Positions 37,509 to 48,018 of a stretch of 64,000 nt of DNA are shown in pieces. This DNA comes from Hesseltinella vesiculosa (Eukaryota > Mucoromycota > Mucoromycetes > Mucorales > Cunninghamellaceae). The notes beneath the pieces are model-generated. The model saw nothing but the letters and a program-made list of their open reading frames with translations. It made no database searches and was not told the DNA's origin. Positions within the stretch are counted from its first letter, which is position 1. Each line of letters begins with the position of its first letter. The stretch is from NCBI GenBank assembly GCA_002104935.1, contig MCGT01000013.1, forward strand, positions 1 to 64,000, written 5' to 3'. The translations under genes and the position numbers were made by a program.

Positions 37509-40500
37509 CTACAGGTCGACGAGAGGGCGCTTCCTCGTTCGTTGGTGGCGGTTCATCAACAAGGGATCAGGGACCCCAGCAGCTCTGGATGTGGCAGCTG
37601 CAGTTGCGGGTGCTAAGGCAGGTGCCGGTGCGCCAGGACGCCCAGCAGGAGGAGCAGGAGGAGCAGCAGGACGCCCAGCAGGATGAGCGGGAGGTGCGGC
37701 AGGACGCCCAGCAGGATGAGCAGGATGAGCGGCAGGACGCCCAGCAGGACGAGCAGGTAAAGCTGCGAGAAGTGCAGCAACTGTGTTGTAACGCACACCA
37801 CTGTCGAAAGCAGGTGGTGTGGTACCTGACTCGCCAGAACGCACAGCAGGGGGAGCAGCAGGGCGCACAGAAGGAGCAGGAGGGCTCACAATAGGAGCGG
37901 TGGGGCGCACAACGGGGCGCACAGCAGGAGCGGTGGGGCGCACAGAAGGAGCAGCAAAGCGCACAGCAGGAGCAGTGGGGCGCACAGCAGGAGCGGTGGG
38001 GCGCACAGAAGGAGCAGCAAAGCGCACAGCAGGAGCGGTGGGGCGCACAGAAGGAGCAGCAAAGCGCACAGCAGGAGCAGTGGGGCGCACAACAGGAGCG
38101 GCGGGGCGCACAGAAGGAGCAGCAAGGCGCACAGCAGGAGCAGCGGGGCGCACAGCAGGAGCGGTGGGGCGCACAACAGGAGCGGTGGGGCGCACAACAG
38201 GAGCGGCGGGGCGCACAGAAGGAGCAGCAAAGCGCACAGCAGGAGCGGTGGGGCGCACAGCAGGAGCAGCAAGGCGCACAACAGGCGCAGCAAGGCGCAC
38301 GGAAGGAGCAGCGGGGCGCACAGCAGGAGCAGCGGGGCGCACAACAGGAGCGGTGGGGCGCACAACAGGAGCAGCGGGGCGCACAGCAGGAGCGGCGGGG
38401 CGCACAACAGGAGCAGCAAGGCGCACGGAAGGAGCAGCAAGGCGCACAACAGGAGCAGCAAGGCGCACGGAAGGAGCAGCAAGGCGCACAACAGGCGCAC
38501 CACCATTGACAGGGGCTACTGTGGGCTCAGTGTCGTCTTCGAGCATTGTCTCGACAACACTGACAGGTTGCTCACCCACAGCGGCAGGTGCCTGGGCAGG
38601 TTGGTCCACGAGCATTGGCTCGGGAGAAGCCCCAGGGACAGAGGAGTCTTCATCCACGAGCATTGGCTCGGGAGAGGCCACAGGCACCGGGGCAGGGACA
38701 CCCGCATGAGCTTCACTAGCCCAACACCAGGGAACAGGGACACCAACGCGACGAACTGGAGGAAGACCTATATTGGATAGACATAAATGTCAATAAACAC
38801 ACTCTATTTAAATACTCCATCACTGTCTTACCAAACGTGCGGGCAAAAGCCAGGTGACGGGCACGTTGTCGGCGGTGTCGGCGGTGTTGACCAGCAAAAA
38901 AGAAGCAAAGTTGGCCTAAAAAACAGATTGTAGATGAGTTACACACCTTGCTTGGCTTCACTATTTTTGACTTACGCTCAAGCACGTATGGCATATGGCG
39001 GTGGCCATAGTGCTTGTTTGGCCAAGCAACCAACTTTGAGCGGGGTCGGGAGGCTTTGTAGGAAAAAAAAAAAAAAAAAAAAAAAGAGAATGAGTTTCAT
39101 TTGCATTCATGTTTTACACGATTTGGTTTCACTCGACTTACGAGGGCAAAAGACCACGACAGGTTCAGCAGCTGATGCGACAGGGACCGAAATCGCCACA
39201 TCAGCTGTGGGAGCTTGGTTGACGACGAGGAGGTTGGATCCCTACATAACATGCGACAAAATTAGTATTACACCGAGGGAAACATGTGTTTGATCAACTC
39301 ACCAAGCCAAAGGTATCCTCGTTTTTGGTGGTGGGCACTTGGTTGTCGACGAGGAGGTTGGATCCCTACATAAAGTACGACGCGATTAGTACTGCTGCAC
39401 TGGCGAAAACAAAGCATTTGATCAACTCACCAAGCCAAAGGTATCCTCGTTTTTGGTGGTGGGCTCTTGGTTGGCGACGAGGAGGTTGGATCCCTACATA
39501 ATATGCGACAAAATTAGTATTACACCGAGGGAAACATGTATTTGATCAACTCACCAAGCCAAAGGTATCCTCGTTTTTGGTGGTGGGCTCTTGGTTGGCG
39601 ACGAGGAGGTTGGATCCCTACATAACATGCGACAAAATTAGTATTGCACCGAGGGAAACATGTGTTTGATCAACTCACCAAGCCAAAGGTATCCTCGTTT
39701 TTGGTGGTGGGCTCTTGGTTGGCGACGAGGAGGTTGGATCCCTACATAACATGCGACAAAATTAGTATTGCACCGAGGGAAACATGTATTTGATCAACTC
39801 ACCAAGCCAAAGGTATCCTCGTTTTTGGTGGTGGGTACTTGGTTGTCGACGAGGAGGTTGGATCCCTACATAAAGTACGACGCGATTAGTACTGCTGCAC
39901 CGGTGAAAACAAAGCATTTGATCAACTCACCAAGCCAAAGGTATCCTCGTTTGTCGTGGTCAGGACTTTGGGGTGAACAGGGAGTGCCTATTTGCAACAA
40001 AAAGGTAGCGGGGTAAGTTGTGTTTTCTTGTCAAGAGCCATAGCAAATAGTCAAAGACTTACGCCGTTGACACTGCACATAACCAACTCCTTTGCAGGAG
40101 GGGTGCGCTACGCACAGTTAAAAAAAAGTGAACGTGAATAAAACGATTCCAGATCGGCTTTTTTATTTGATCAAACTTACCAGGTCCACGTTCGGGTACT
40201 CGACCCCCTATGTACAATGAAAAGAAAAAGTCAAATGAATATGAGCACGATGATTTCGAGGCAAAGATGTTTTTGGCAAGACTTACAAAGTCCAAAGGTG
40301 CGTATTGTTGCCGGCGGGTTCGCTTGTTGAAGTAAAGAAGAGGATGATTAGGCTCGATTGAAAAAAGTCATTATTTTAGTATTAAACTTACCGTGCCCGT
40401 CGCGAAGAAGTGGATTGCGTGCAATACCAAATACAAGGAAATTGCAGCAATCCATGTGAAGGCTATGGCCAACACAAGCAGAGGCAAGGTTGACCATAGC

Positions 40501-40973
40501 GCGGCCGACAAGCAGACCAACACCACATCATAGAGCTTGCTGACCAAAAGGTCAGCGGCCAAAACCAACTGATGAGCCAGGTGCACTACATCAGTGGCAA
40601 TGACACTCACACAACGAGCAAAACGCACAGCAACGTTGTGGATGTGGCGGGCAATACGCACAGCCCCATTGCGGATCTGGCCAAAGAGATCCATTCGAAC
40701 AACACCCCAAAGTAAGACATAACATGCCACGACGGCGGCAATGGCGCAAAGGCCAAAGGCAAAGTCGGTGGCAAAGTCATCGGAAACTTCACCCACGGTG
40801 TCCAGTGGGGAAGGTGGGGATGCTGGGGCGACATCCAGGAGAGCGGGAACGGGTGGTGGGGTGATCCGAGGTGTTGCGATGGAGCGAGCTAAACGCTCAA
40901 GCTCGAGAGTGATGCGCCAGAAGTGGCGGATGAAGAGCGCTGGCAAAAGAAGAGCAGCAAAAATGAACAGCAT
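37509..40973 (-). CDS. Repetitive multi-pass membrane protein with a tandemly duplicated exon array
   Basis: No family recognised. A 14-exon model is in phase at every junction and gives 860 residues: 40973-40392, 40322-40287, 40207-40181, 40107-40063, 39987-39931, 39865-39803, 39741-39679, 39617-39555, 39493-39431, 39365-39303, 39241-39142, 39053-38976, 38915-38832, 38767-37509. Exon 1 encodes about four membrane segments ([43 protein letters not shown].., [19 protein letters not shown]). Exons 6-10 are five 63-nt phase-0 copies encoding GSNLLV[AD]NQ[EV]PTTK then NEDTFGL. A basic [11 protein letters not shown] segment, two SPEPMLVD repeats and about 30 heptads follow, ending in RPAG/PAAPPA repeats and RKRPLVDL. 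The start could lie upstream at 41099 in the same frame. The protein is probably a membrane-anchored, extended-tail protein; function unknown. Confidence 0.65.
37870..38505 (-). repeat. 21-bp coding minisatellite (about 30 heptads)
   Basis: Near-perfect 21-bp tandem units such as GCAGGAGCAGTGGGGCGCAC on the plus strand, encoding on the minus strand [AVS]-V-R-[PLF]-[AT]-A-P. About 30 units; one is shortened (AVRP), one is degenerate (IVSPPAP). All three minus frames stay open through the array because the period is a multiple of three, so the strand call rests on the flanking exons. Confidence 0.92.
39242..39987 (-). repeat. Tandem exon-intron array, about 124-128 bp period
   Basis: Five copies of a 63-nt exon (starts at 39303, 39431, 39555, 39679, 39803) with conserved acceptor TATGTAG and donor GTGAGTTGATCAAAC, plus variant edge exons at 39241-39142 and 39987-39931. 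Upstream introns come in two sizes: 61 nt (before exons at 39241, 39493, 39617, 39741) and 65 nt (before 39365 and 39865). The two exons after 65-nt introns carry D..V; the three others carry A..E. Confidence 0.93.
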
Positions 40974-41717
40974 CGTAAAAAAAAGCAAGTAAAAACGCGA
41001 TGCACAGTAGTAATGTAGGGTAACCCTGAAGAAAAAGAAAAGAGAAAAAAAATCGAGGATGTTTGTAAACAAAAAATTTTTTCGCCAGTGACCAATCAAA
41101 TCGCAGCGGTGGCTTGCAAATTTTGACCGCTTTTTCTAGTCAAACGTTTCTTTGCTACGTTTAATGAAAAGAAACAGGATGAAGAAGACATGAAAATGGT
41201 GTAAAGAAATGCAACGCGCAAAGTGTGGTGGAGATGGAATGAATTCAGGTACAGAGGCTGTGCATCGTAACACTGGCCGAGTTTCATGAAATGCAGGCGA
41301 TCGAAAATGCACCAAATTAGAGCTCATTTGGGGAAAAATCAGCCGAGATCTGCACTGGTTTTCTCATTGCACAAAGTGTCGATATCGTGGCCCCCTTCTT
41401 GTGAGCCAAGGAGACATATACTGTACGGTATGAAAGGCTTTCATCTGTTTTTACAAGCACCGAAGTGAGCGGCGCCACGCTGGTCTCTAACCTTCTTTCA
41501 CTGTCGCACCCAGGCTTTTTTTCTTTCTGATTTTGCATAAAGTAGCTGTCTCATTTTCCAAAAGTTCAGTTTTATTATTTTCTGCTGTAATACTTTCTTC
41601 CTTTTTTGTCAATCGCACTAGTTGCTTTATTATGTAAGCTGTAGTATGAGCTCACAACATAAAACCGCTCTATTTATTTTTTTGATGTATTAATACATTG
41701 TTTCCCCAATTTATTAC
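40974..41717. other. Spacer upstream of the repetitive membrane-protein gene
   Basis: Contains the minus-strand promoter side of that gene and an A/T-rich stretch to 41717. The minus frame stays open to 41099, so the true start could be earlier. No other gene seen. Confidence 0.4.
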
Positions 41718-42580
41718 ATGATGTCATTCCGCAGTCTTAACCACCTTGTGAATTCCTCTATTGAAAACTTTATTGCAAGGCAAAACGCGGAAACCAGTTA
41801 CAGGTTTCCAATAACCGAACCCCACCCTCGTTTGGAGCCAGCAGATCCTGCAGTTACTGCGCCAGCACCCTTCGCTCGCTGTAGCGATTGCAAGTGTAAA
41901 CGGCCTTTAGTGCATTTTGAAGGACGCAGATGCCGGTATCTCACTTGTATCCGTTGCCGAAACAGTGGCCCCAGCAGAGATCCCCCCCCCACCAGAAGCA
42001 ATGATAAACTGGAATGAGCTGGATGAGTTTTACTCCCAATTCCGTCATAATCACCCCTACCGATCACTATGCACCTTCTAAGCAACCTTGTCAACATGCC
42101 AGTTGGCGAGATCGTGCGTCGTTTTATTGTGCACCTCTTTGATGTATCAGGCTTCGAGTTTTATTTGAAGCTGATCCATGATCCTTCAAGACGCTCCGCT
42201 ATTGCCTTTTACGCATCCTGTAGACACTCGAGCAACTTTCAACAACAAATCCCAAGTAAATGTGGCAATGCTGGGTACGCGTAGTAAATCGGATATAATA
42301 CTTATGCGCTTTTAAACTTGTAGAGTCTGAGCTTCGACGATTGCATAATAGGATTGTGACTCATGATTGCCGTGGTCGCCTTATCGGTTTTGTGGACGTT
42401 CGCCACCGTTGGATCCATTGTACTTTGAGACATGATGACAGCAACCACCCCCTTTTGCATTCGACACACCGCCGCTCCGTCGACCCTGAAGTTAGGCGGC
42501 ACATTCATAGCGCAGCTCCCAGTCGTGACGACGTTGACGTGTACAACGATGCTGCCGAGCACTTTCCTGTACACAGTACA
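41718..42580 (+). pseudogene. Transposon-type ORF fragments with a CxxC...CxxC knuckle
   Basis: A first frame (41718-42017) ends in CSDCKCKRPLVHFEGRRCRY then LTCIRCRN, a four-cysteine zinc-knuckle pattern. Downstream pieces in other frames read FEFYLKLIHDPSRRSAIAFY and then, after a short intron-like gap, LRRLHNRIVTHDCRGRLIGF then VDVRHRWIHCTLRHDDSNHP. This order (cysteine knuckle, then a D-C-x-G-x-L/I ... H-x-x-x-H..P segment) resembles ORFs repeated in Mucoromycota genomes, from my general recall and not a search. Multiple stops and frame changes indicate decay. It abuts the Tc1-like element. Confidence 0.45.
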
Positions 42581-42588
42581 CCGTTTTC

Positions 42589-43252
42589 GACTTTGGATTT
42601 TCGAGTGTGGAACAAGCCAAGACAAATTTGGCGCAACTTTTTTTTGTCAAGATGACCAAATGCATAATGTCGCATTTTGAGAAAGCTACCTTTTTCCACG
42701 ATCCTTGGTGCTATATGTGCTGCAAGTGTTATTCAAATCAGCATGAGAATTCCACCTACAGGGAATAACCTACATACACATTGGCATTGGCAAAAACACT
42801 CATCACTACATCGCCTTCTTGAATGAGGTCATGAATACTATGGACCAATATCCAGTATTTGAGGGCTGCTATTTGGTGATGGACATTGCACCAATTCATC
42901 AATCCAAGGCCATCGATACCTTCATCAGTAATCGTGCGTATCGATGCATGCATCTTCCAACCTATTCCCCTGAGCTCAATCCATTGAGCAGTTCTGGTCG
43001 GCCGTAAAGAGCAATGTCATCGAGTCAATGCGGCGTGTAATAATGTTTCTATCAAGGATCTGCATGGCTTTATCGGTAATTCTTCTCCCCGCATCAATGA
43101 TTGTGTCCATAGGACTCCTATGTAGTTGTATTTAATAAACAATTTGTCGCGCGACAAGTCTATTACGACACGAAAAAAAAAAATCCATGACGAAAAAAAA
43201 AAAGTTGCGCCAAATTTGTCTTGGCTTGTGCGACACTCGAAAATCCAAAGTC
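42589..43252 (+). mobile_element. Deleted Tc1/mariner-like element with terminal inverted repeats
   Basis: Left arm 42589-42655 and right arm 43188-43252 are inverted copies of about 60 bp (GACTTTGGATTTTCGAGTGT...GCCAAGACAAATTTGGCGC). Between them the plus strand encodes the C-terminal half of a Tc1-type transposase: ILGAICAASVIQISMRIPP, then YLVMDIAPIHQSKAIDTFI (second catalytic D) and LPTYSPELNP, followed by QFWSAVKSNV in another frame. One missing base at the N-P-[x]-E-Q-F-W site breaks the frame at the third acidic residue, and the N-terminal half is gone, so it is inactive. It ends 53 bp before the FAN1 start codon. Confidence 0.8.
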
Positions 43253-43305
43253 CGCGACCCGTCTTCCGTGAGAGCCGCCACAACTCTTTCCCTCTTTTTC
43301 CCAAC

Positions 43306-46300
43306 ATGAAAAGATCAAGAACTGGCTCAGAAGGAAAATCCCAGGCAAAAAAGAATGCAGGCAGCAAAGAATCCAAGATCCAACAACGGTTGGATTCGTT
43401 TTTTCGATCACCAGTCAGCAAAGACATCGCCAACCTGAACAGCCGCAACGAATCTCCCTGTGAACCTTCTCCTTCACTGAAGAAGCAACGTCAGTCAAAA
43501 CCCATCGCACCAAAACTAAAGCCCTCATCAAACTCCTCTCACTGTGTTTTACCTGCAGTATTATCTTCAGCATCTCGGCCTTGCACAACCGCATTGCCAC
43601 GAGCCGAATCGACTGATTCCTCTGAACCTGATCCTCAGGACAATGTCATCGATAGCCATGCCATCAACCGCTACCCCAAGGAAGATGAAATCGACAGTGA
43701 TAGCAGTGATCTGGTAACACCTGGATCTCTCAGTACCCAGACCACTCCTCGACAGCACACTGAAACGAGCGATGACGCCTCAGAAAGCAACCAGACCTCT
43801 GTTCCTGCGTTCTATGAAACCTCGATGTACACAGATCTTGCCGACTTGATGATCCAGACCTTGCTAGATCAGGAAGCCTTCCTCTTCACCCAAGAAGATC
43901 AGGCTGGTTGCCGGAAATACCTGAGCATGGATGCCGAGCCCAAGCACCTTCTGGTGCGTCTGTGGATGCGCCAACGAAAATGGCTACGTCTGGGCAAACT
44001 GGACTATGGCAAGAACATCAACGACATGGACACAGCAGCCTCAACCCTCATTGATCTGGGACTAGCACATGGAAATGATGACCTGACTTGGGAGGACGCT
44101 ATGGATTTGATGACTGTCGATGATCTGAAACAAAGAGCAATGGATCTGTGCCTTGACCACAGGCAGAAAACGGTATGTACTCTACCAGTGTGTACGCTAG
44201 ACGACTTCTTGCTTGACCATTTTTAACTCTGCTACAGCGAGATCTCCTAATCCAGGAGCTAGAATCAGCAAGGCGGCCCGACCCTGATCGGGCCCTCATA
44301 AATATAAAACAGTGGCTAGGTATTAAGAGGTACAATGAGCAGCGGAAGAGAGTGATTGACATGCTCCCTTCTTTTTTCTGCTTGGATAGGTTCTTGTATC
44401 AAGCTCAGAGAGGATATGCACGAGCTGTTCCAGCGACTTTCCCTAGTCTTCTTCCGCTTACGCGACCCCACGGAAACCAACCCAATGCAGACAGCCATCC
44501 TTGCTAAAATCAACCGCCGCCATTACCCTGAGTACATCCACTGCCGTACCACCAATGTCTGGCCGACCAAGGAAGACCTAGACCTTTATACCCAGGCGTT
44601 TGCTCTCCAGCGTGATTTTGAAGCCAAGGTTGAGCGAACTACTATGGAATTGCGACGAACAATCAAACGTAAAGCCAAGCAAGACGATGCATCTGGATCG
44701 ATAACCCCGACCATGGACCCTGAAGAATATGAGAGCTGGATGGCTTGCTGGACCATGTGTGAGAACATTGTTGGCCAGTGGGAAGAGCTGCTCACCGCCA
44801 CAATGATAAACCCTGCCTTTACGGATGAAGCGCGACCTTACTACATGCGCCGCTTTGAAGCTGGTAAGCAGGAAAAGACAAGAGATCAGCATGCAGGCTC
44901 AGCTAACTTTTTTCTCTCCTTGTCATCATAGGGTATATCTATACTCATATGCTGGAACATGGCTGCAATGTGCTGGCGCGCATGCATGAGTATGACCTTG
45001 AGGCTACGATACTACGCAAGCTTCTCGATCAACGACGGTACCGCATGGCAAAGCGCGGAAAATGGTATGATAGACTTGCCTTGGTGCAGAGCAACTACCT
45101 GAAGCACTTGCCCGAGCGTCAGCGAAAGAAAATGGCTTTGAAAACCTGCATTGATGGCGTCCAAGATCCTCGGGTTCATCAAAGTAAGTTTTCTGTTTTT
45201 TTTACTTATTTCAGTTTGGACGGCTACTTCACCTTCTTCTATATTATTAACAGTGCACATGTACAGACTCCATCGTCGGATCCATCGACTCGAACGCGAC
45301 CTTTGTATTCCTCGGCGAGAACAGCACGATTTCTCTTACATGGCCCTGTCAAAACCTCAAGAAAGAGACATATTTGGTACGTTGGACAGATTATGGCTTG
45401 CTGAGATTCTCACCTCACTTTTATGCACATACCTAGGGGAAAGGATATCAGACTCGATTACTGGCATAAAATCTTCTTGGCGGGGTGACGATGGGGCGGT
45501 AATCTCGGTGGAACAAGTGGCCATTCAATATTACAACAAACAGGGTTACCAGGGGCAAGTCTTTTGAAGAAGGGTCGTTTGGGACAGATATTTGACAAAT
45601 ATATTTACGTTTCGTAGACTTCACGCAGAAAATGGGGTTATATCTATGCTCGTGAGTGCATCAATCAAGATAATGTCTCTCGGCTTTGCTCACCTGCTTT
45701 TTTTTTCTCACCTGCAGTTCGCACTTCTCTTTTGGGACATTATTTTTGCACCGATTCCTGGTGCCTTTGAAACACCTTACCAAACAGCACCTTTGGATAT
45801 CGGGACGGATGCCTTTTACATCGAGCGAGTCAGTCTGATTCACGACCGAGAAGAGCTAATCTCCCAGGATATCCGTGCAGCCCTTGATTTGATCAAGACA
45901 AACGATGATCTACAACGTCCTCTGAATACCATGTGTGCAGGCGTAAATTGGAATTATGAACAAAAGGATCTGCTGGAAGTCGCCGAGGTTAGATGAATTG
46001 AAAAAGTCGCACTTTGCCGTAAGGCTCATCCTCTTTTACTTTGCAATATAGTGTATTGGATCTCATGCATTGGCCTGCCTGTGTCGCCTCTTAGCAGAAG
46101 AATATGGGTGTCGCCAGGGCGGTATGCCTGATCTTTGGTAAGAACGGAGGGGGAAAATATGGAATGCTTTTGGCGCGCCGTTCTGGAAGATCCGACAAAA
46201 AAAAATATGCTGATTTTTATCATCTCTTAGCTGCTGGGACGTCACGAACAAGAAAAGCTTGCTGGTGGAAGGTATAATGGAAAACAAGGACGAAGAAATA

Positions 46301-46463
46301 TCGCGCTGACCCGCCTTTTTTTTTCTAAACAGTCAAGGGACCTTCAGACACACTCTCCGAGACCCAAAAACTCTGGCTGCATACCTTATCCAACATGGGC
46401 ATTCCTGTCGAGGTGTGCCATGTCAAAGTTTGGAAAGAGGACGATATTTTGCTCGAGGAGTGA
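43306..46463 (+). CDS. FAN1: FAN1 structure-specific nuclease
   Basis: A flap and interstrand-crosslink repair nuclease. The start at 43306 gives MKRSRTGSEGKSQ. A PCNA-binding PIP-box pattern, QQRLDSFF (Q26, L29, F32, F33), is at the extreme N-terminus, then a disordered region to about 165. The SAP/winged-helix part follows (YTDLADLMIQTLLDQEAFLF, LLVRLWMRQRKWLRLGKLDY), then the TPR-like region (LEHGCNVLARMHEYDLEATI). The VRR_NUC catalytic domain is C-terminal: LHAENGVISML, then GGMPDL (catalytic D) and LLVEVKGPSD (E..K), ending GIPVEVCHVK. All PD-(D/E)xK residues I can place are present. No N-terminal UBZ zinc finger is visible. About ten exons with short introns. A transposon relic sits directly upstream. 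Confidence 0.93.
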
Positions 46464-46744
46464 CACTTGTGCATTTTTTTTTAGAAATTGAGTACCCACA
46501 TATGCCAAATGCGCCTAGTTATGTGCTATATCTTCACTGTCCCCATTCCATTTCCTGCCGGCCCCTCCAACAGTTCTCGCCTACTCTTCTCTCCCTTGTT
46601 ACGTCATTCTATCAAATCCGCATGCCAGACTCATTTACAATACAAAGAGACAATGATAGGATGAGCCAAGTATTCGATGGAGAGAAGGAGACCCGTAGAA
46701 GCCATAGAATGAAAGGAACGGCTCACTGCAAACCAACTCTTTCA

Positions 46745-46975
46745 GGAATTTAGGCCCTGTAAGGTGATTGGATATGACTTTCCGATTTCTTTTCCAAAAT
46801 GACATGAGAAAACGCATCGCTGGACAGCATTTTTGAGTGATTAGATCGATGTGAAGTTATGAAGTTACGAGCGAATGCACAAATTCGTGAGTGATGATGA
46901 TACTGAAAAAAATCAGGTCGGTTGGTGAAGGCTGCCCAGCCAACTTTTGATCGCTTTCGTTTTGCCACAAGCGCA
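46745..46975 (+). repeat. Dispersed A/T-rich repeat family, copy 2 (partial)
   Basis: Shares, in order, TGGACAGCATTTTTGAGTGA, TGATACTGAAAAAAATCAGG and GCCCAGCCAACTTTTGATC with copy 1 at 32.7-33.06 kb. The end with CACCCCAAAATTT is missing. It lies between the FAN1 3' end and the F-box-like fragment. Confidence 0.65.
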
Positions 46976-47031
46976 CCACCTTTTTTTTTTTTTGTGTTCT
47001 TTCTGACCATTGATGAACCATAATCGCTTGT

Positions 47032-47450
47032 ATGTCGTCAAATTTACCCATGGAAATAGTGGAACTCATCCTCCATGATTTGGACAATTATACGAGATAC
47101 CAAATGGCGATTACAAACCGATATCTTACGAAACAATCCGTCACATTCCTCTCCATCGCCCCTTTTTGCTGGATATGATGTCCTTCACTTCTTCCACTCA
47201 AATTGGCCTTTTTTCAAAATGACAGCTACTCCAGTGGCTGTTCATGTAGACGGACGCAATGCGGAATTCAAACTCTTGCAGCAGCTACTTCAACAATTTT
47301 ATTATCTTCATACGATGTGTGTGGCTGATAAATCGTTCACTGATGCTGTCGCCAAACGCTTGCTGTACATTCTAGGCACGAACCACTGCGACTTATTGTT
47401 CCTGAAAACTACGAAACCATGTTTCAACGAAACTCTCGTGCAATATTGAC
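47032..47450 (+). pseudogene. F-box-like N-terminus, frame broken
   Basis: From the ATG at 47032 the frame reads MSSNLPMEIVELILHDLDNY then TRYQMAITNRYLTKQS, an F-box-like start (L-P-x-E-I-x-x-x-I-L), and stops near 47178. Coding-like sequence continues in another frame (DVLHFFHSNWPFFKM, then AEFKLLQQLLQQFYYLHTM) to about 47330, and an exon-like piece (LRLIVPENYETMFQRNSRAI) follows a TTCTAG acceptor. This could be a real gene with introns I cannot place, or a decayed one. Only the F-box match is positive evidence and it is short. Confidence 0.3.
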
Positions 47451-48018
47451 ACACCTCGACCAGTTAGAGTGCAAATCGCAAGGTACAAAAAAAACAGCAA
47501 TTGCTCAAGGATTCGTGTTTTAGGTCGCCTCTTCAAGCACTTGATGCAAATACCAATCGCGACGTCCCGCCTCCGTTAATTCGACATCAATGACATCTAC
47601 AAAAAAATGAGGGAAGCGTTGATCCAACATGGCACACCCACACCCAGTACAAGCAATCAAGACACGACTGTCGTCCCAGCAAGAAGAAAATCCGCATCTT
47701 CATCAAGCCAATATGGTGCCGATACCAATGCAAGCAACCGCAACACAGCAGCCGCCCTTGGCGCGTACCGATCTCTCTCTCTCTCTCTCTTTCTTAAAGA
47801 CATGACGGGCAGAAAAAAAAAGAGGAGCTACGTGCGCCAATTAAGCTGAGGGGTGGAGAGTCCTTTGCCCCACTTTGACACCAGCACTGTGTCTCTAACC
47901 ATATGAAAATGATTCGGTGACATTGAAAGTTTATGGATAAATAAATATAACGGAGTGGAAAGGAAGAGAACGAGGTATCTGTACACTTTTTTTTTTGTGG
48001 TCATTGGGGTGGAGGAAT
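47451..48018. other. Spacer; no clear gene
   Basis: Holds a small open frame at 47607-47849 (STSNQDTTVVPARRKSASSS) of low complexity, a (TC)n stretch near 47768-47792, and the 3' flank of the aftiphilin-type gene. Nothing else supported. Confidence 0.4.

Noticed and set aside
37819..38709. Long plus-strand open frame of [12 protein letters not shown] repeats over the heptad array
   Set aside because: The 21-bp period keeps several frames open on both strands. Flanking exons with consistent splice phases exist only on the minus strand.
47607..47849. Independent small gene with Ser-rich sequence
   Set aside because: Low complexity, ends in a TC repeat, and has no homology or splice support.
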